Positions 54,528 to 63,382 of a DNA stretch of 64,000 nucleotides are shown here, in pieces. The DNA is from Rhodospirillaceae bacterium (GTDB taxonomy: Bacteria; Pseudomonadota; Alphaproteobacteria; Bin65): assembly GCA_011523655.1 (NCBI GenBank), contig WTGH01000034.1, positions 1-64,000 of the forward strand. Direction: 5' to 3'. Position 1 is the stretch's first letter. Every line of letters starts with the position of its first letter. The translations under genes were made by a program, and so were the position numbers. The notes under the pieces were generated by a model. It had not been told where the DNA came from and made no database searches. It was given only the letters and a program-made list of their open reading frames with translations.

Positions 54528-55553
54528 ATGACGGACACCACAATGCCGGCGCCGCGCCTGTCGCTCCTCCAGCGCCTGAAACGGCCGAGAGCCCTGATCG
54601 TCCTCAGCCTGCTGATGATCGTCCCGCTGATCGCCTATGTCATGTTCGGCGAACCGCTGGCACGGGCCGGAATCCGGGAAATCGTGCTGATTCCGGCGAT
54701 CCCGGCAACGCTGATTCTCTATGCCCTTGCGATGTTGAGCTGGCGGGAATCCTGGGTCGCCATTCTCGGCGGCACCCTGGTGTTTTTCTGGGTGTTCATC
54801 GCCGTTTCGGTGCCCTTCCTGCCCCTGCTCGATCCGAACAAGCCGATCCGGCCCTTCGCGACGCCGGGGACCGAGATGGGCGACATCACCTTCTGGCTGG
54901 GCACCGACCTCAAGGGCCGGGACATGCTCTCCCGGATGCTGTGGGGCTGCCAGCGCGTCCTGGTCTGGGGCGTGACGGCAACCGCGGTCGCCTATGTCGT
55001 CGGCTGCATCTTCGGCCTGATCGCCGGCTATATCAGCGGCATCTGGGACGAAATCATTTCCTTCGTCTCCAACGTGCTGCTGTCCTTCCCGGTGATGGTG
55101 CTGTTCATCCTGATCCTGAACTATCTCGGACCGAGCGGCTTCAACATCGTCATCGCGGTCACCTTCGCCTCGGCGCCGGCGATCATGCGTATCGTGCGCG
55201 GCCTCGCGCTCGACAACAAGACGCGGGACTACGTCTTCGCCGCGCAGACCCGCGGCGAGCATCCGTTCCGCATCATGGTGTGGGAACTGCTGCCCAACGT
55301 GCGCGGACCGATCATCGTCGATGCCTGCCTGCGCCTCGGCTACACCACGGTGGCGATCACCACGCTGACCTTCCTCGGCCTCGGCCTGCAGCCGCCGGAT
55401 CCCGATTGGGGCCTGATGATCAAGGAAGCCTCCAACCTCATGGTCTGGAAGTTCTCCTACATGCTGCTGATCCCCGCGCTCGCGGTGTCGAGCCTGATCC
55501 TGGGCTTCAACCTGATGGCCGACGGCCTGCGCGAAATGAGTCTGCGCGACTAG
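54528..55553 (+). CDS. Peptide-type ABC permease DppC-like
   Basis: A 341-residue permease with an N-terminal pair of helices before the usual core (LLMIVPLIAYVMF, IPATLILYALAML). The core has FWLGTDLKGRDMLSRMLWGCQRVLVWG, SFVSNVLLSFPVMVLFILI and the coupling signature AAQTRGEHPFRIMVWELLPNVRGPII. It is slightly longer than common DppC because of the N-terminal extension. A GGAGGC ribosome site precedes ATG 54528. Confidence 0.92.
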   Translation: MTDTTMPAPRLSLLQRLKRPRALIVLSLLMIVPLIAYVMFGEPLARAGIREIVLIPAIPATLILYALAMLSWRESWVAILGGTLVFFWVFIAVSVPFLPLLDPNKPIRPFATPGTEMGDITFWLGTDLKGRDMLSRMLWGCQRVLVWGVTATAVAYVVGCIFGLIAGYISGIWDEIISFVSNVLLSFPVMVLFILILNYLGPSGFNIVIAVTFASAPAIMRIVRGLALDNKTRDYVFAAQTRGEHPFRIMVWELLPNVRGPIIVDACLRLGYTTVAITTLTFLGLGLQPPDPDWGLMIKEASNLMVWKFSYMLLIPALAVSSLILGFNLMADGLREMSLRD

Positions 55554-55568
55554 GGACGGGAGATTGAC

Positions 55569-57647
55569 ATGAACGACGCGACTCCTGTCCTGGAGTGCCG
55601 GAATCTCAGCATTTCCTACTATGTCCGCGCCGGCGAGATCCCCGCGGTCGTCGATTTCAACCTGAAGCTGATGCCCGGCGAAGCCCACGGCATCGTCGGC
55701 GAATCGGGCTGCGGCAAGTCCACGGTCGCGCTCGCCGTCATGAACTATATGGGCAAGAACGGCGGCATCACCGGCGGTGAGATCTTCTTCGAGGGGCGCG
55801 ACATGCGCACCATGAGCGGCGAGGAATTGCGCCAGATTCGCGGCTCCAAGATTTCCATGGTCTACCAGGAGCCGATGGCGTCGCTCAATCCGGCCATGCG
55901 GATCGGCGAGCAGCTCGCCGAAGTGCCGCTCTACCACGAAGAGGAGACCTCGAAAGAAGCGGCCTACGACCGGGCCGAACAGATGCTCGCCAAGGTGCGC
56001 CTGCCCGACCCGCTGCGCATCATGAATGCCTATCCGCACCAGATATCCGGCGGCCAGCAGCAGCGTGTCGTGATCGCCATGGCGCTGCTCGCCAACCCGA
56101 GACTGCTGCTGCTGGACGAGCCGACGACCGCGCTCGACGTCACGGTGGAGGCGGGCATCGTCGAACTCATCAAGGACATTTCCTCGGAGTTCGGCACCTC
56201 CATGATCTACATATCGCACAATCTGGGGCTGATCCTGGAGACCTGCGACCGCCTGACCGTGATGTATTCGGGCGAAGCCGTCGAGAACGGCAGCATCACC
56301 GACGTGTTCAACAACATGCGCCACCCCTATACGCGGGGCCTGTTTTCGTCGATCCCGCTGCCGAGCGCCGACAAGAACGCCCGCCCGCTGCTGCCGATCC
56401 GCGGCCAGCTTCCGCTGCCGCACGACCGGCCGGAGGGCTGCTATTTCGGCCCGCGCTGCGACTATTTCGAGGCCGGCCGCTGCGACCACGGACTGATCCC
56501 GATGGAGGATACGGGCGCCGGCGAGCGCCATGCCGTGCGCTGCGTCCGCTTCAAGGAGATCGACTGGTCGGTGCCGCTCGAACTGCCGGACACCGGCCCC
56601 CCGGTCGAGGCGGGCGATGTGGTGCTCAACGTGCAGCAGTTGCAGAAGCACTACGAGATCGAAACCGGCGGCCTGTTCCTGCCCGGCGAGAAGAAAACGG
56701 TCAAGGCCAACGAGGCGCTCGATTTCCGCGCCCGCGAGGCCGAAACGGTCGCCATCGTCGGCGAATCCGGCTGCGGCAAGTCCACCTTCGCCAAGGTGCT
56801 GATGGGCCTGGAAGCGGCGACCAACGGCGAGGTGACGCTGGACAATGTCGAACTCGGCCAGCTCGCGGTCCAGAAGCGCGACGAAGAAACGATCTCGCGC
56901 CTCCAGATGGTGTTCCAGAATCCGTTCGACACGCTCAACCCCAGCCACAGCGTGGGCGGCCAGATCGGGCGGGTCATCAAGAAGTTCGGCGTCGAGACCG
57001 ACCGGGAGAAGATCGAAGAGCGGGTTCACGAGCTGCTCGATATCGTCAAGCTGCCGCGCGATTTCGCCAAGCGGCGCCCGCGCCAGCTCTCCGGCGGGCA
57101 GAAGCAGCGCGTCGGCATCGCCCGCGCCTTCGCCGGCGATCCGAAGGTCGTGATCGCCGATGAGCCGGTCTCCGCGCTCGATGTGTCGGTCCAGGCGGCG
57201 GTGACCGGCCTGCTGATGGACATCCAGCGCGAGAACCGCACGACGCTCCTGTTCATCAGCCACGATCTTTCGGTCGTCCGCTACCTCTCCGACCGGATCG
57301 TCGTGATGTATCTCGGCCGGATCATGGAAAAGGGCACGACCGACGAGATCTTCGCGCCGCCCTACCACCCCTATACCGAAGCGCTGCTGTCGGCGGTGCC
57401 GATCGCCGATACGACGGTGAACAAGCGCAAGGTCGTGTTGACCGGGGAGCTGCCGTCGCCGGCCAATCCGCCGTCCGGCTGCGTGTTCAGCACCCGCTGC
57501 CCCTACGCCATGCCGGGCGTGTGCGATGTCACCGCGCCGCCGGTCCGCGAGTTCGCGCCGCGCCACAACATCGCCTGCCACCTGGAGCCGGAGCAGCTCG
57601 TGGCGATGGAGCCGGTGATCACCATCGAGGAAGAGCAGGCGGCCTGA
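55569..57647 (+). CDS. Fused dual-ATPase subunit (DppD-DppF type)
   Basis: A 692-residue protein with two complete ATP-binding domains. Domain 1 has Walker [30 protein letters not shown] and [14 protein letters not shown]. Domain 2 has [29 protein letters not shown] and [14 protein letters not shown]. Each half ends in an oligopeptide-transporter C-terminal region with cysteines ([31 protein letters not shown]), a possible iron-sulphur site known in this family. It begins 15 nt after the DppC-like stop. Confidence 0.93.
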   Translation: MNDATPVLECRNLSISYYVRAGEIPAVVDFNLKLMPGEAHGIVGESGCGKSTVALAVMNYMGKNGGITGGEIFFEGRDMRTMSGEELRQIRGSKISMVYQEPMASLNPAMRIGEQLAEVPLYHEEETSKEAAYDRAEQMLAKVRLPDPLRIMNAYPHQISGGQQQRVVIAMALLANPRLLLLDEPTTALDVTVEAGIVELIKDISSEFGTSMIYISHNLGLILETCDRLTVMYSGEAVENGSITDVFNNMRHPYTRGLFSSIPLPSADKNARPLLPIRGQLPLPHDRPEGCYFGPRCDYFEAGRCDHGLIPMEDTGAGERHAVRCVRFKEIDWSVPLELPDTGPPVEAGDVVLNVQQLQKHYEIETGGLFLPGEKKTVKANEALDFRAREAETVAIVGESGCGKSTFAKVLMGLEAATNGEVTLDNVELGQLAVQKRDEETISRLQMVFQNPFDTLNPSHSVGGQIGRVIKKFGVETDREKIEERVHELLDIVKLPRDFAKRRPRQLSGGQKQRVGIARAFAGDPKVVIADEPVSALDVSVQAAVTGLLMDIQRENRTTLLFISHDLSVVRYLSDRIVVMYLGRIMEKGTTDEIFAPPYHPYTEALLSAVPIADTTVNKRKVVLTGELPSPANPPSGCVFSTRCPYAMPGVCDVTAPPVREFAPRHNIACHLEPEQLVAMEPVITIEEEQAA

Positions 57648-57738
57648 GCACGCACCCCGGCGGGCATCCCGGGGGACCGGCGCTGCCGAAGCCTTTCGCG
57701 CCGATTGCTTCCGCGGCAAGCCGCGCTATCATCCGGCT

Positions 57739-58725
57739 ATGAGCGACGAAGACACCGGAGCCGACTGGGCGTTCGCCGAGGCCGACCGGGCAAATCCGGA
57801 CGAGGTCGATTACGATCTGGACCGGGTGCTCGAGTCCATGGTGGCCCTGCGGGCGGAAATCCCCGAGGACGCCTTCACCGCCGGTATTCTGGGCACGGAG
57901 CGGGCCGGCAACGGCATCGTGATCGACGAATCCGGCCTTGTCCTCACAATCGGCTATCTCACCGCCGAAGCCGAAACGATCTGGCTCAACACCCATAGCG
58001 GCGCCGCGGTGCCGGGCCACGCGGTGGCCTACGATTTCGAGACCGGCTTCGGCCTGGTCCAGGCGCTCGGGCGGCTGAATTGCCCGGCGCTCGAATTCGG
58101 CAGTTCGAGGAACCTTGGCGCCGGCTCGAAAGTCGTGGTTGCCGGCCACGGCGGATACGAACATGCCCTGGCGGCCCGGGTGGTCGGCAAACGCGAATTC
58201 GCCGGCTATTGGGAATACGTCCTGGACGAGGCGATCTTCACGGCGCCGGCCCATCCCAACTGGGGCGGCGCCGCCCTGATCGGGCCGGACGGCAAGCTCT
58301 ATGGCGTCGGCTCCCTGTTCGTGCAGAACGCCCGTGGCGGCGAGCAGCGCTCCGACGGCAACATGATCGTTCCGATCGATCTGCTGCCGCCGGTGTTGAG
58401 CGATCTGCAGACCTACGGCGTCTCCAGCCGCAGCGCGCGCCCGTGGCTCGGCCTCTACGCCGCCGAAGTGTCCGACCAGCTCGTCATCATCGGCCTGGTC
58501 GAGGACGGGCCGGCCCATAAGGCCGGGCTGCTGCCGGGCGATATCGTGCTTCAGGTCATGGGCTCGCCGGTCGGCGATCTGCCGGATTTCTTCCGCACGG
58601 TCTGGGAAACCGGCACAGCCGGAACCCGGGTGCCACTGACCATCGCGCGCGAGGGCGAGGTCTCCCAGGTCTCGGTCAGGAGCATCGATCGCGGCAGCAT
58701 GCTCAAGCCGCCGAAACTGCACTGA
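57739..58725 (+). CDS. HtrA-like protease fold plus PDZ domain, catalytic residues lost
   Basis: A 328-residue protein with a trypsin-like domain (about residues 30-215) and a C-terminal PDZ domain (LVEDGPAHKAGLLPGDIVLQVMG). The histidine position, usually in LTNAHV, reads LVLTIGYLT, and the serine motif GNSGG reads HPNWGGA, so two triad residues are absent; the aspartate segment is kept as YDFETGFGLVQ. It should therefore be a binding or chaperone-like pseudoprotease. No signal peptide is seen, suggesting a cytosolic location. ATG 57739 is 92 nt after the transporter gene. Confidence 0.8.
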   Translation: MSDEDTGADWAFAEADRANPDEVDYDLDRVLESMVALRAEIPEDAFTAGILGTERAGNGIVIDESGLVLTIGYLTAEAETIWLNTHSGAAVPGHAVAYDFETGFGLVQALGRLNCPALEFGSSRNLGAGSKVVVAGHGGYEHALAARVVGKREFAGYWEYVLDEAIFTAPAHPNWGGAALIGPDGKLYGVGSLFVQNARGGEQRSDGNMIVPIDLLPPVLSDLQTYGVSSRSARPWLGLYAAEVSDQLVIIGLVEDGPAHKAGLLPGDIVLQVMGSPVGDLPDFFRTVWETGTAGTRVPLTIAREGEVSQVSVRSIDRGSMLKPPKLH

Positions 58726-58742
58726 AAACCGCCGGCGCCGCC

Positions 58743-59225
58743 ATGCCGTTCAGGAAGGCCGCGGCCGCGCTTCTCCTCCTGTCGGTCCTGTCGGCCGCGC
58801 CCGGCGCACGGGCATTCGACCCGCGATGCCCCGTGGCCACCGAGGAACGGGCCCGGGCGCTGGCGGAACGGGCTGCGGCCTTCCTGAAGTCGAACGGCGC
58901 AGGGGTGGCGCTGCCGGCCTTTACCGCCCGGACGCACGGCTTCGGCGCCGGCGATCTCTATGTCTTCGTCTTCGATTTCCACGGCACGATGCTGGCCAGC
59001 GGCGGCTGGCCGGAGCATGTCGGAGCGAATGTCGTCGGCCCGTACGGCGCCGGCGGACCCTACGCCCGCATCCGCCGCCTCGCTGCGTCTCCGGCAGGCC
59101 GCGGCTGGGTCCGTTACAACTGGTACAGCCCCTGCACGCGCTCCATGCAGCCCAAGATGACCTATGTCATCCGGGTCGGCCGCTACATCGTCGGGGTCGG
59201 GGCCTATACGATTCCGAGCGTGTAG
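58743..59225 (+). CDS. Secreted single Cache-domain protein
   Basis: A 160-residue exported protein: signal peptide FRKAAAALLLLSVLSAAPGARA, then a Cache-type sensor fold with GAGDLYVFVFDFHGTMLASGGWPEHVGANV, GWVRYNWYSPCTRSMQPKMTYVIRVGRYIVGVGAYT. Stand-alone Cache proteins of this length are periplasmic small-molecule binders without a signalling domain. It starts 17 nt after the pseudoprotease gene and may share its transcript. Confidence 0.82.
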   Translation: MPFRKAAAALLLLSVLSAAPGARAFDPRCPVATEERARALAERAAAFLKSNGAGVALPAFTARTHGFGAGDLYVFVFDFHGTMLASGGWPEHVGANVVGPYGAGGPYARIRRLAASPAGRGWVRYNWYSPCTRSMQPKMTYVIRVGRYIVGVGAYTIPSV

Positions 59226-59275
59226 CGGCGGGCGGCAGCCGGCTTCCTGCCGGTTCGGAACGCACCCGGATTCCG

Positions 59276-59946
59276 CTACCGCAGCGCGTCGATCGCGCCG
59301 GCCTCGACCGCCGCGCGCAGGGCGGCAAGCGCCCGGTCGGTCTCCCGCGCCAGCCGCCAGATGCCGGCGAAGTCGCGCGGGCGGCGCAGCAGGCCGGCGA
59401 GCACCGGCAAGGCCCGCGTCCTGCCATCCGGCATGAGGCCGGATCGCCGACGGCGCGGATCGCCGCGAACGGGATCCCGGCGTCCCGGGCCACGGCGGCG
59501 ACGGCGTGGCTCTCCATGTCGACGGCCAGGGCGCCGTGGCGGCGGAACAGCCGGCGCTTGTCCAGCGCGGTCATCACCGGCCGGTCGCTGCCGACGATAG
59601 CGCCGCTGTCGAAGGCGCCGTCGATCCGCAGGAGGGCCCTGACCCAGGGTTCGTGCGCCGGCACGGCGGCGCCGTCCGGCCCGATGACCGAGGAGGCGAT
59701 GACGATCACGCCGGCGCCGAGCGACGGGTCCAGCCCGCCGGCGACGCCGAAGCTGACCAGGCCGGAAGCGCCATATGCCGCCATGGCGCGCGCCGCGGCG
59801 GCGGCCTCCTCGGGCCGCCCGGCTGCAGCGCGGACCATCAGAAGTTCCGCCGCGCCCGCCCGGCGCAGGCAGGCGGCCTCTTTCGCGAGCCCGGTGACGA
59901 TGCCGAGGCTACGCGCGGCAGTAGGCTTTTCGGTGGCTTCGGTCAC
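59276..59946 (-). pseudogene. Hopanoid-associated phosphorylase (HpnG-like), internal deletion
   Basis: A nucleoside-phosphorylase-family protein: LGIVTGLAKEAACLRRAG, SFGVAGGLDPSLGAGVIVIA, and the purine-site region LAVDMESHAVAAVARDAGIPFAAIRAVGDPA. After GDPA about ten codons that family members carry are missing, and the frame changes; homology resumes as MPDGRTRALPVLAGLLRRPRDFAGIWRLARE and ends ALAALRAAVEAGAIDALR with a stop at 59276. The enzyme normally acts in side-chain assembly of hopanoid lipids. As read, the last 60 residues are garbled. The start is the GTG at 59944-59946. Confidence 0.7.
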
Positions 59947-60083
59947 ACCCGGATCGTAGCGGGGCCCGGCGGCGCTGTCCTGCGGATTGTCGCCACCGGC
60001 GGATCGAAACGACACAACGGAGGGCTTTTCGGCTTGCAACGAAGCACGAAGGGTTATATCGTGAACAAACAGGCTGGAGAAAG

Positions 60084-60281
60084 ATGCTGAGCCCTGAGAT
60101 CATCGCTGTCGTCGGCACAGGCGTTGCCCTTGCCGCCACGATCCTGCCCTCGCTTCACTCGCTGCGGCGGGATGTGAGCGGTTTGCAACGCGATATCGGC
60201 GATCTGCGCGAACGGATGGCGCGACTCGAAGGGCTGTTCGAGGGGTTTACCGGGCGCACGCACACCGATCCTGCGGAATAG
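60084..60281 (+). CDS. Small membrane-anchored coiled-coil protein
   Basis: A 65-residue protein: one N-terminal hydrophobic helix (SPEIIAVVGTGVALAATILPSL) and an amphipathic helix with heptads (LRRDVSGLQRDIGDLRERMARLEGLFEGF). Similar small genes occur in many proteobacteria, but no function is known to me. AGAAAG lies 4 nt before the ATG, a weak ribosome site. Confidence 0.7.
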   Translation: MLSPEIIAVVGTGVALAATILPSLHSLRRDVSGLQRDIGDLRERMARLEGLFEGFTGRTHTDPAE

Positions 60282-60337
60282 CCGCTGCCCGATTCCTTCT
60301 GTTCAGCGCGGTCCGGATCGCTTCCCGGCAATACCGG

Positions 60338-60640
60338 TCAGTGATCCCCGCCGGCCTGCGCCGCCTCGAAAGCGGCCTGCTGTTCGGCCGTCGCCTCCTT
60401 CTGGTACTTCGCCTTCCATTCGGCAAACGGCATGCCGTAGACGATCTCGCGCGCCGCCATCTTGTCGAGGTCGAGCCCCTTCTCGTCGGCGGCGTCCTTG
60501 TACCAGTTGCTCAGGCAGTTGCGGCAGAAGCCGGCCAGGTTCATCAGGTCGATATTCTGCACGTCGGTGCGCTGGCGCAGATGGCCGACCAGGCGGCGGA
60601 AGGCGGCGGCTTCCAGTTCAGTGCGGGTGGCGTCGTCCAT
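60338..60640 (-). CDS. DUF1244 family protein
   Basis: A 100-residue protein of the DUF1244 family, common in Proteobacteria and of unknown function. Conserved segments: FRRLVGHLRQRTDVQNIDLMNLAGFCRNCLSNWY with a paired cysteine motif, and AREIVYGMPFAEWKAKYQ. The start at MDDATRTELE (ATG 60638-60640) removes an upstream stretch without homology. Confidence 0.92.
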   Translation of the reverse strand: MDDATRTELEAAAFRRLVGHLRQRTDVQNIDLMNLAGFCRNCLSNWYKDAADEKGLDLDKMAAREIVYGMPFAEWKAKYQKEATAEQQAAFEAAQAGGDH

Positions 60641-60766
60641 ATTTCCGGCTCCGGCTAGGATGGGTCGTCGGCGTGAATTTGGCGACGCCGGAGGCGAAAT
60701 CCAGAGGGCAATTTCGTCCTTGGGCATCGTCAAGGCATGCCACAGACTCCCCGACGGCCAGCTTTC

Positions 60767-60887
60767 GTCATATCGACCGAAGCGGCCCGAAGGGCTGCGA
60801 AGCGGAAATATCTTTCCTGTGCAGCGCGGGGAGCCGAAGCACCGCGCGGGAAAGATTTCTCCGCTCCCTCCGGTCGGTCGAAATGAC
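60767..60887. repeat. Dispersed palindromic element (REP/MITE-like)
   Basis: A 121-bp nested inverted repeat. Ends GTCATATCGACC and GGTCGAAATGAC are inverted copies (11 of 12). Inner arms AGCGGAAATATCTTTC (60801) and GAAAGATTTCTCCGCT (60850) pair 14 of 16, with GCGCGG/CCGCGC at the centre. It can form a long hairpin. It fills the space between DUF1244 and DUF3604 genes. Confidence 0.7.
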
Positions 60888-60919
60888 GGGTAGGGTTGGG
60901 GCGGAAACGGAGCAATGCC

Positions 60920-63223
60920 CTAGCGGAAAGCGAACACCGGGCTGCTCCAGGCCTGGAAGCCGTCTTCGGTGTAGACGCTGATCCACAGAGGGTTGTCGCC
61001 GCCGTCGGACAGCGGGATCGTCACCGTCTCCTCCATCTCGCGCACGCTCAGGGAGTCCGGCAGCCGTAAGGCTTTGACCCGCCGCTCCAGTCCGCCGGCC
61101 TCCAGCACGCTATCCTCCAGCCCGATCCCGCTCAGCGCCGCCGACAGGGTGCCGCGGTTGGTTTCGATTTCCACCGCACCGGCGTCGCCGTCCAGCCAGA
61201 CGTCGAAGCCGCCGTAGTTGCCGGTGGTGATGGCCTCGAAGACGACCTTGCCGTCGCCCTCGGCTTCCAGCCGGCGCTCATGGTTCCAGACATTGATCTT
61301 CGCCAGCCGGTCGATCTTTGCGTGGCTGAACCGGGCCTCGCCGCTCCACGCGCTGTCCCGGCCGCGGCCACGGTATTCGGCGCCGCTCCAGAGCACGCGC
61401 AGGCGGTTGCCGAGCTCGCGCTCCGTGTAGGGGCGCAGGGTCCGGACCACCTCTTTGCCGTTGCGCACCTCGATGCGCTCGATCGGCATCTGGGCCACGA
61501 CGTGGAGCCTCAGCGCTGCTTCCCGGTCCGCGGTCTGTACGATATCGCCCATCATCACGGAGTCGACGCGGCGGGTTTCCGTATTCGGGTAGACATTGGG
61601 ATCCCGGTCGAAAAGCGTGCCGCCGCCCGCAAGAGACACCTGCACGTCCATGTGCATCCGGGTCCCGGTCGTGCCGTAGGTGTGGCGCCGGCGCACCGCG
61701 TCCATGATGCCGTCGCGGGTCAGCTCTTCGGCCAGAAAACAGGTCAACCCGCCATAGGCGCCGAACATCGAGGCGCCGGGATAGCTCGCACCCGGCCGGC
61801 CCTTGTGGCCGTCGCTGTTGCACACCACGCCGCAACGATGGCCGAGCGCGAAGCCGTCGGTCAGCAGCCATTCGAAGGTGCCCCAGGCGGAATGAATCTC
61901 CATCGCCTTCTCGACTCGCGGATCGTGGGCAAAGGCGGTATCGGCGTAGCGCCCGCCGACATGGGCGTAGACGAAGCAGTCCTCGCCCTCGAGCGCCTCG
62001 AACAGCAGGCGGGCGTTCGGCGCATCGGTATCCAAGTCCGAGCGGTCGACCAGCAGCGCGTGGGAGGACCGGCGGATCTGCCGGCCTTCCTGCCGGAAAT
62101 ACACGTTGCGGTCGCCGCCGACCGCCGTGTTGCCCGACCATTCGTAGCCCGGAAATGTCACGAACGTGCCCGGCTCGTCATGGCGCGCGGTCAGGCCGTT
62201 GATATGGGCCCAGAAGGCGTTGTTGACCTGGAAATCGTTGGCCTGGTGGCTGGTGACGTCGAGCACCGCCTTGTTGCGCGCGAAATCGAAATACTGCTCG
62301 GCGGTGGTGACGCCGATGCTCTCGCCGCTCTGGCCGTGCAGGTCGCCCCAGTAGCCGCTGTAGGGCCCGTCGCGCACGACCATCGGATGGCTTTCCGCCA
62401 CGACCGCGCCGTCCGTATCGCGCACCGTAATGCGCAGCAGGCCGGGCCGGTCGACCGTCAGATTGTCGAACACGACCGAGCGGTTGCCCGTGTTGTAGCG
62501 GTAGCGCTCCGGCAGGCCGTCGACCGGCAGCGTGGTCTCGAAGGCGAAATCGCCTTCGGCCAGCGGCGTCGGGTTGCCCCAGGCGTCCTCGGCCTTGAGG
62601 CCGAAGCGGAAAGGCTCGCCCGGCCGGCGCAGGGAGGAGAGGACGGCGCGCCAGACCGCCGGCGGGCCCGGCACGACGGCGACGCTGGGCGTATCGACGA
62701 TCGGCGTGAAATGGCCGGAGGCGCACACGTCGGCCAGCACCTTGAACTCGAAGCCGCCCTCCACGAAGGTCTGCATCTTCATGCCCGGCGACCCGCCCGA
62801 GGTATCGCCGAAGACGATGGTGATCGTGTCGCCCTCGCGCAGATAGCCGCCGCGGACCCGGGCTGTCAGCGCCCGCCAGCGCGGCCGGGAGGCGACGCCG
62901 AAGCCGGCATAATCGAGCACGATACGCGCATTGCCGTCGGTCTGCGCGGAGACGTAGCCGGGTGCGGCCGGATCGTCGACCTGCAGGCGGCCGAAATCGG
63001 TCATCGCCCGGAACGCCACGCGGATCGCTCCGGTATCGTCGAGGCCGTAGCGGCCGACCGTGTAGGTCAGCGTGAAGGTCTGCGCCGAGCGCGCGGCCAC
63101 CGGGTCCGCGGGCTCCAGCTTCGCATGGCCGAGCAGCACCGGGTCCGCGCCGGGCTGGACCGCCGGCCAGGCCTCGCCCACCAGATGTTCCGGCACCGGC
63201 CCGTCGAGCGTATTGGTGAGCAT
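60920..63223 (-). CDS. DUF3604 domain protein
   Basis: A 767-residue protein with a DUF3604 domain, which resembles PHP-type metal-dependent hydrolases. The N-terminal 270 residues are beta-rich. The DUF3604 part follows: SGYWGDLHGQSGES with metal-binding aspartate and histidine, DVTSHQANDFQV, TFPGYEWSGNT, YAHVGGRY, VCNSDGHKGRPG and RRRHTYGTTGTRM. The C terminus is again beta-rich. No signal peptide is seen. ATG 63221-63223 has GGAGGA 8 nt upstream. The substrate is unknown. Confidence 0.88.
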   Translation of the reverse strand: MLTNTLDGPVPEHLVGEAWPAVQPGADPVLLGHAKLEPADPVAARSAQTFTLTYTVGRYGLDDTGAIRVAFRAMTDFGRLQVDDPAAPGYVSAQTDGNARIVLDYAGFGVASRPRWRALTARVRGGYLREGDTITIVFGDTSGGSPGMKMQTFVEGGFEFKVLADVCASGHFTPIVDTPSVAVVPGPPAVWRAVLSSLRRPGEPFRFGLKAEDAWGNPTPLAEGDFAFETTLPVDGLPERYRYNTGNRSVVFDNLTVDRPGLLRITVRDTDGAVVAESHPMVVRDGPYSGYWGDLHGQSGESIGVTTAEQYFDFARNKAVLDVTSHQANDFQVNNAFWAHINGLTARHDEPGTFVTFPGYEWSGNTAVGGDRNVYFRQEGRQIRRSSHALLVDRSDLDTDAPNARLLFEALEGEDCFVYAHVGGRYADTAFAHDPRVEKAMEIHSAWGTFEWLLTDGFALGHRCGVVCNSDGHKGRPGASYPGASMFGAYGGLTCFLAEELTRDGIMDAVRRRHTYGTTGTRMHMDVQVSLAGGGTLFDRDPNVYPNTETRRVDSVMMGDIVQTADREAALRLHVVAQMPIERIEVRNGKEVVRTLRPYTERELGNRLRVLWSGAEYRGRGRDSAWSGEARFSHAKIDRLAKINVWNHERRLEAEGDGKVVFEAITTGNYGGFDVWLDGDAGAVEIETNRGTLSAALSGIGLEDSVLEAGGLERRVKALRLPDSLSVREMEETVTIPLSDGGDNPLWISVYTEDGFQAWSSPVFAFR

Positions 63224-63382
63224 GCTGGCAGTCCTCCTTCGTCCGGCCGGCCGCGCGGCAAATTACGGCGCTTCGCCCGGGACAGTGCGGTTCTCCCGCC
63301 GCGCCGAACCGACTCGACACCTGGCTGAAAGCTATATAGTTTTTCGGGGGTTGTGCAGAACAGTTTTCGTGGGAGGAAAATC

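Noticed and set aside
53964-57719. Open frame of 1251 codons on the minus strand
   Set aside because: It lies antisense to the DppC-like and dual-ATPase genes, whose motifs are unmistakable; its histidine/aspartate/arginine-rich composition is typical of a GC-rich shadow frame.
61280-63328. 682-codon plus-strand frame
   Set aside because: Antisense of the DUF3604 gene, with no domains and shadow-type composition.
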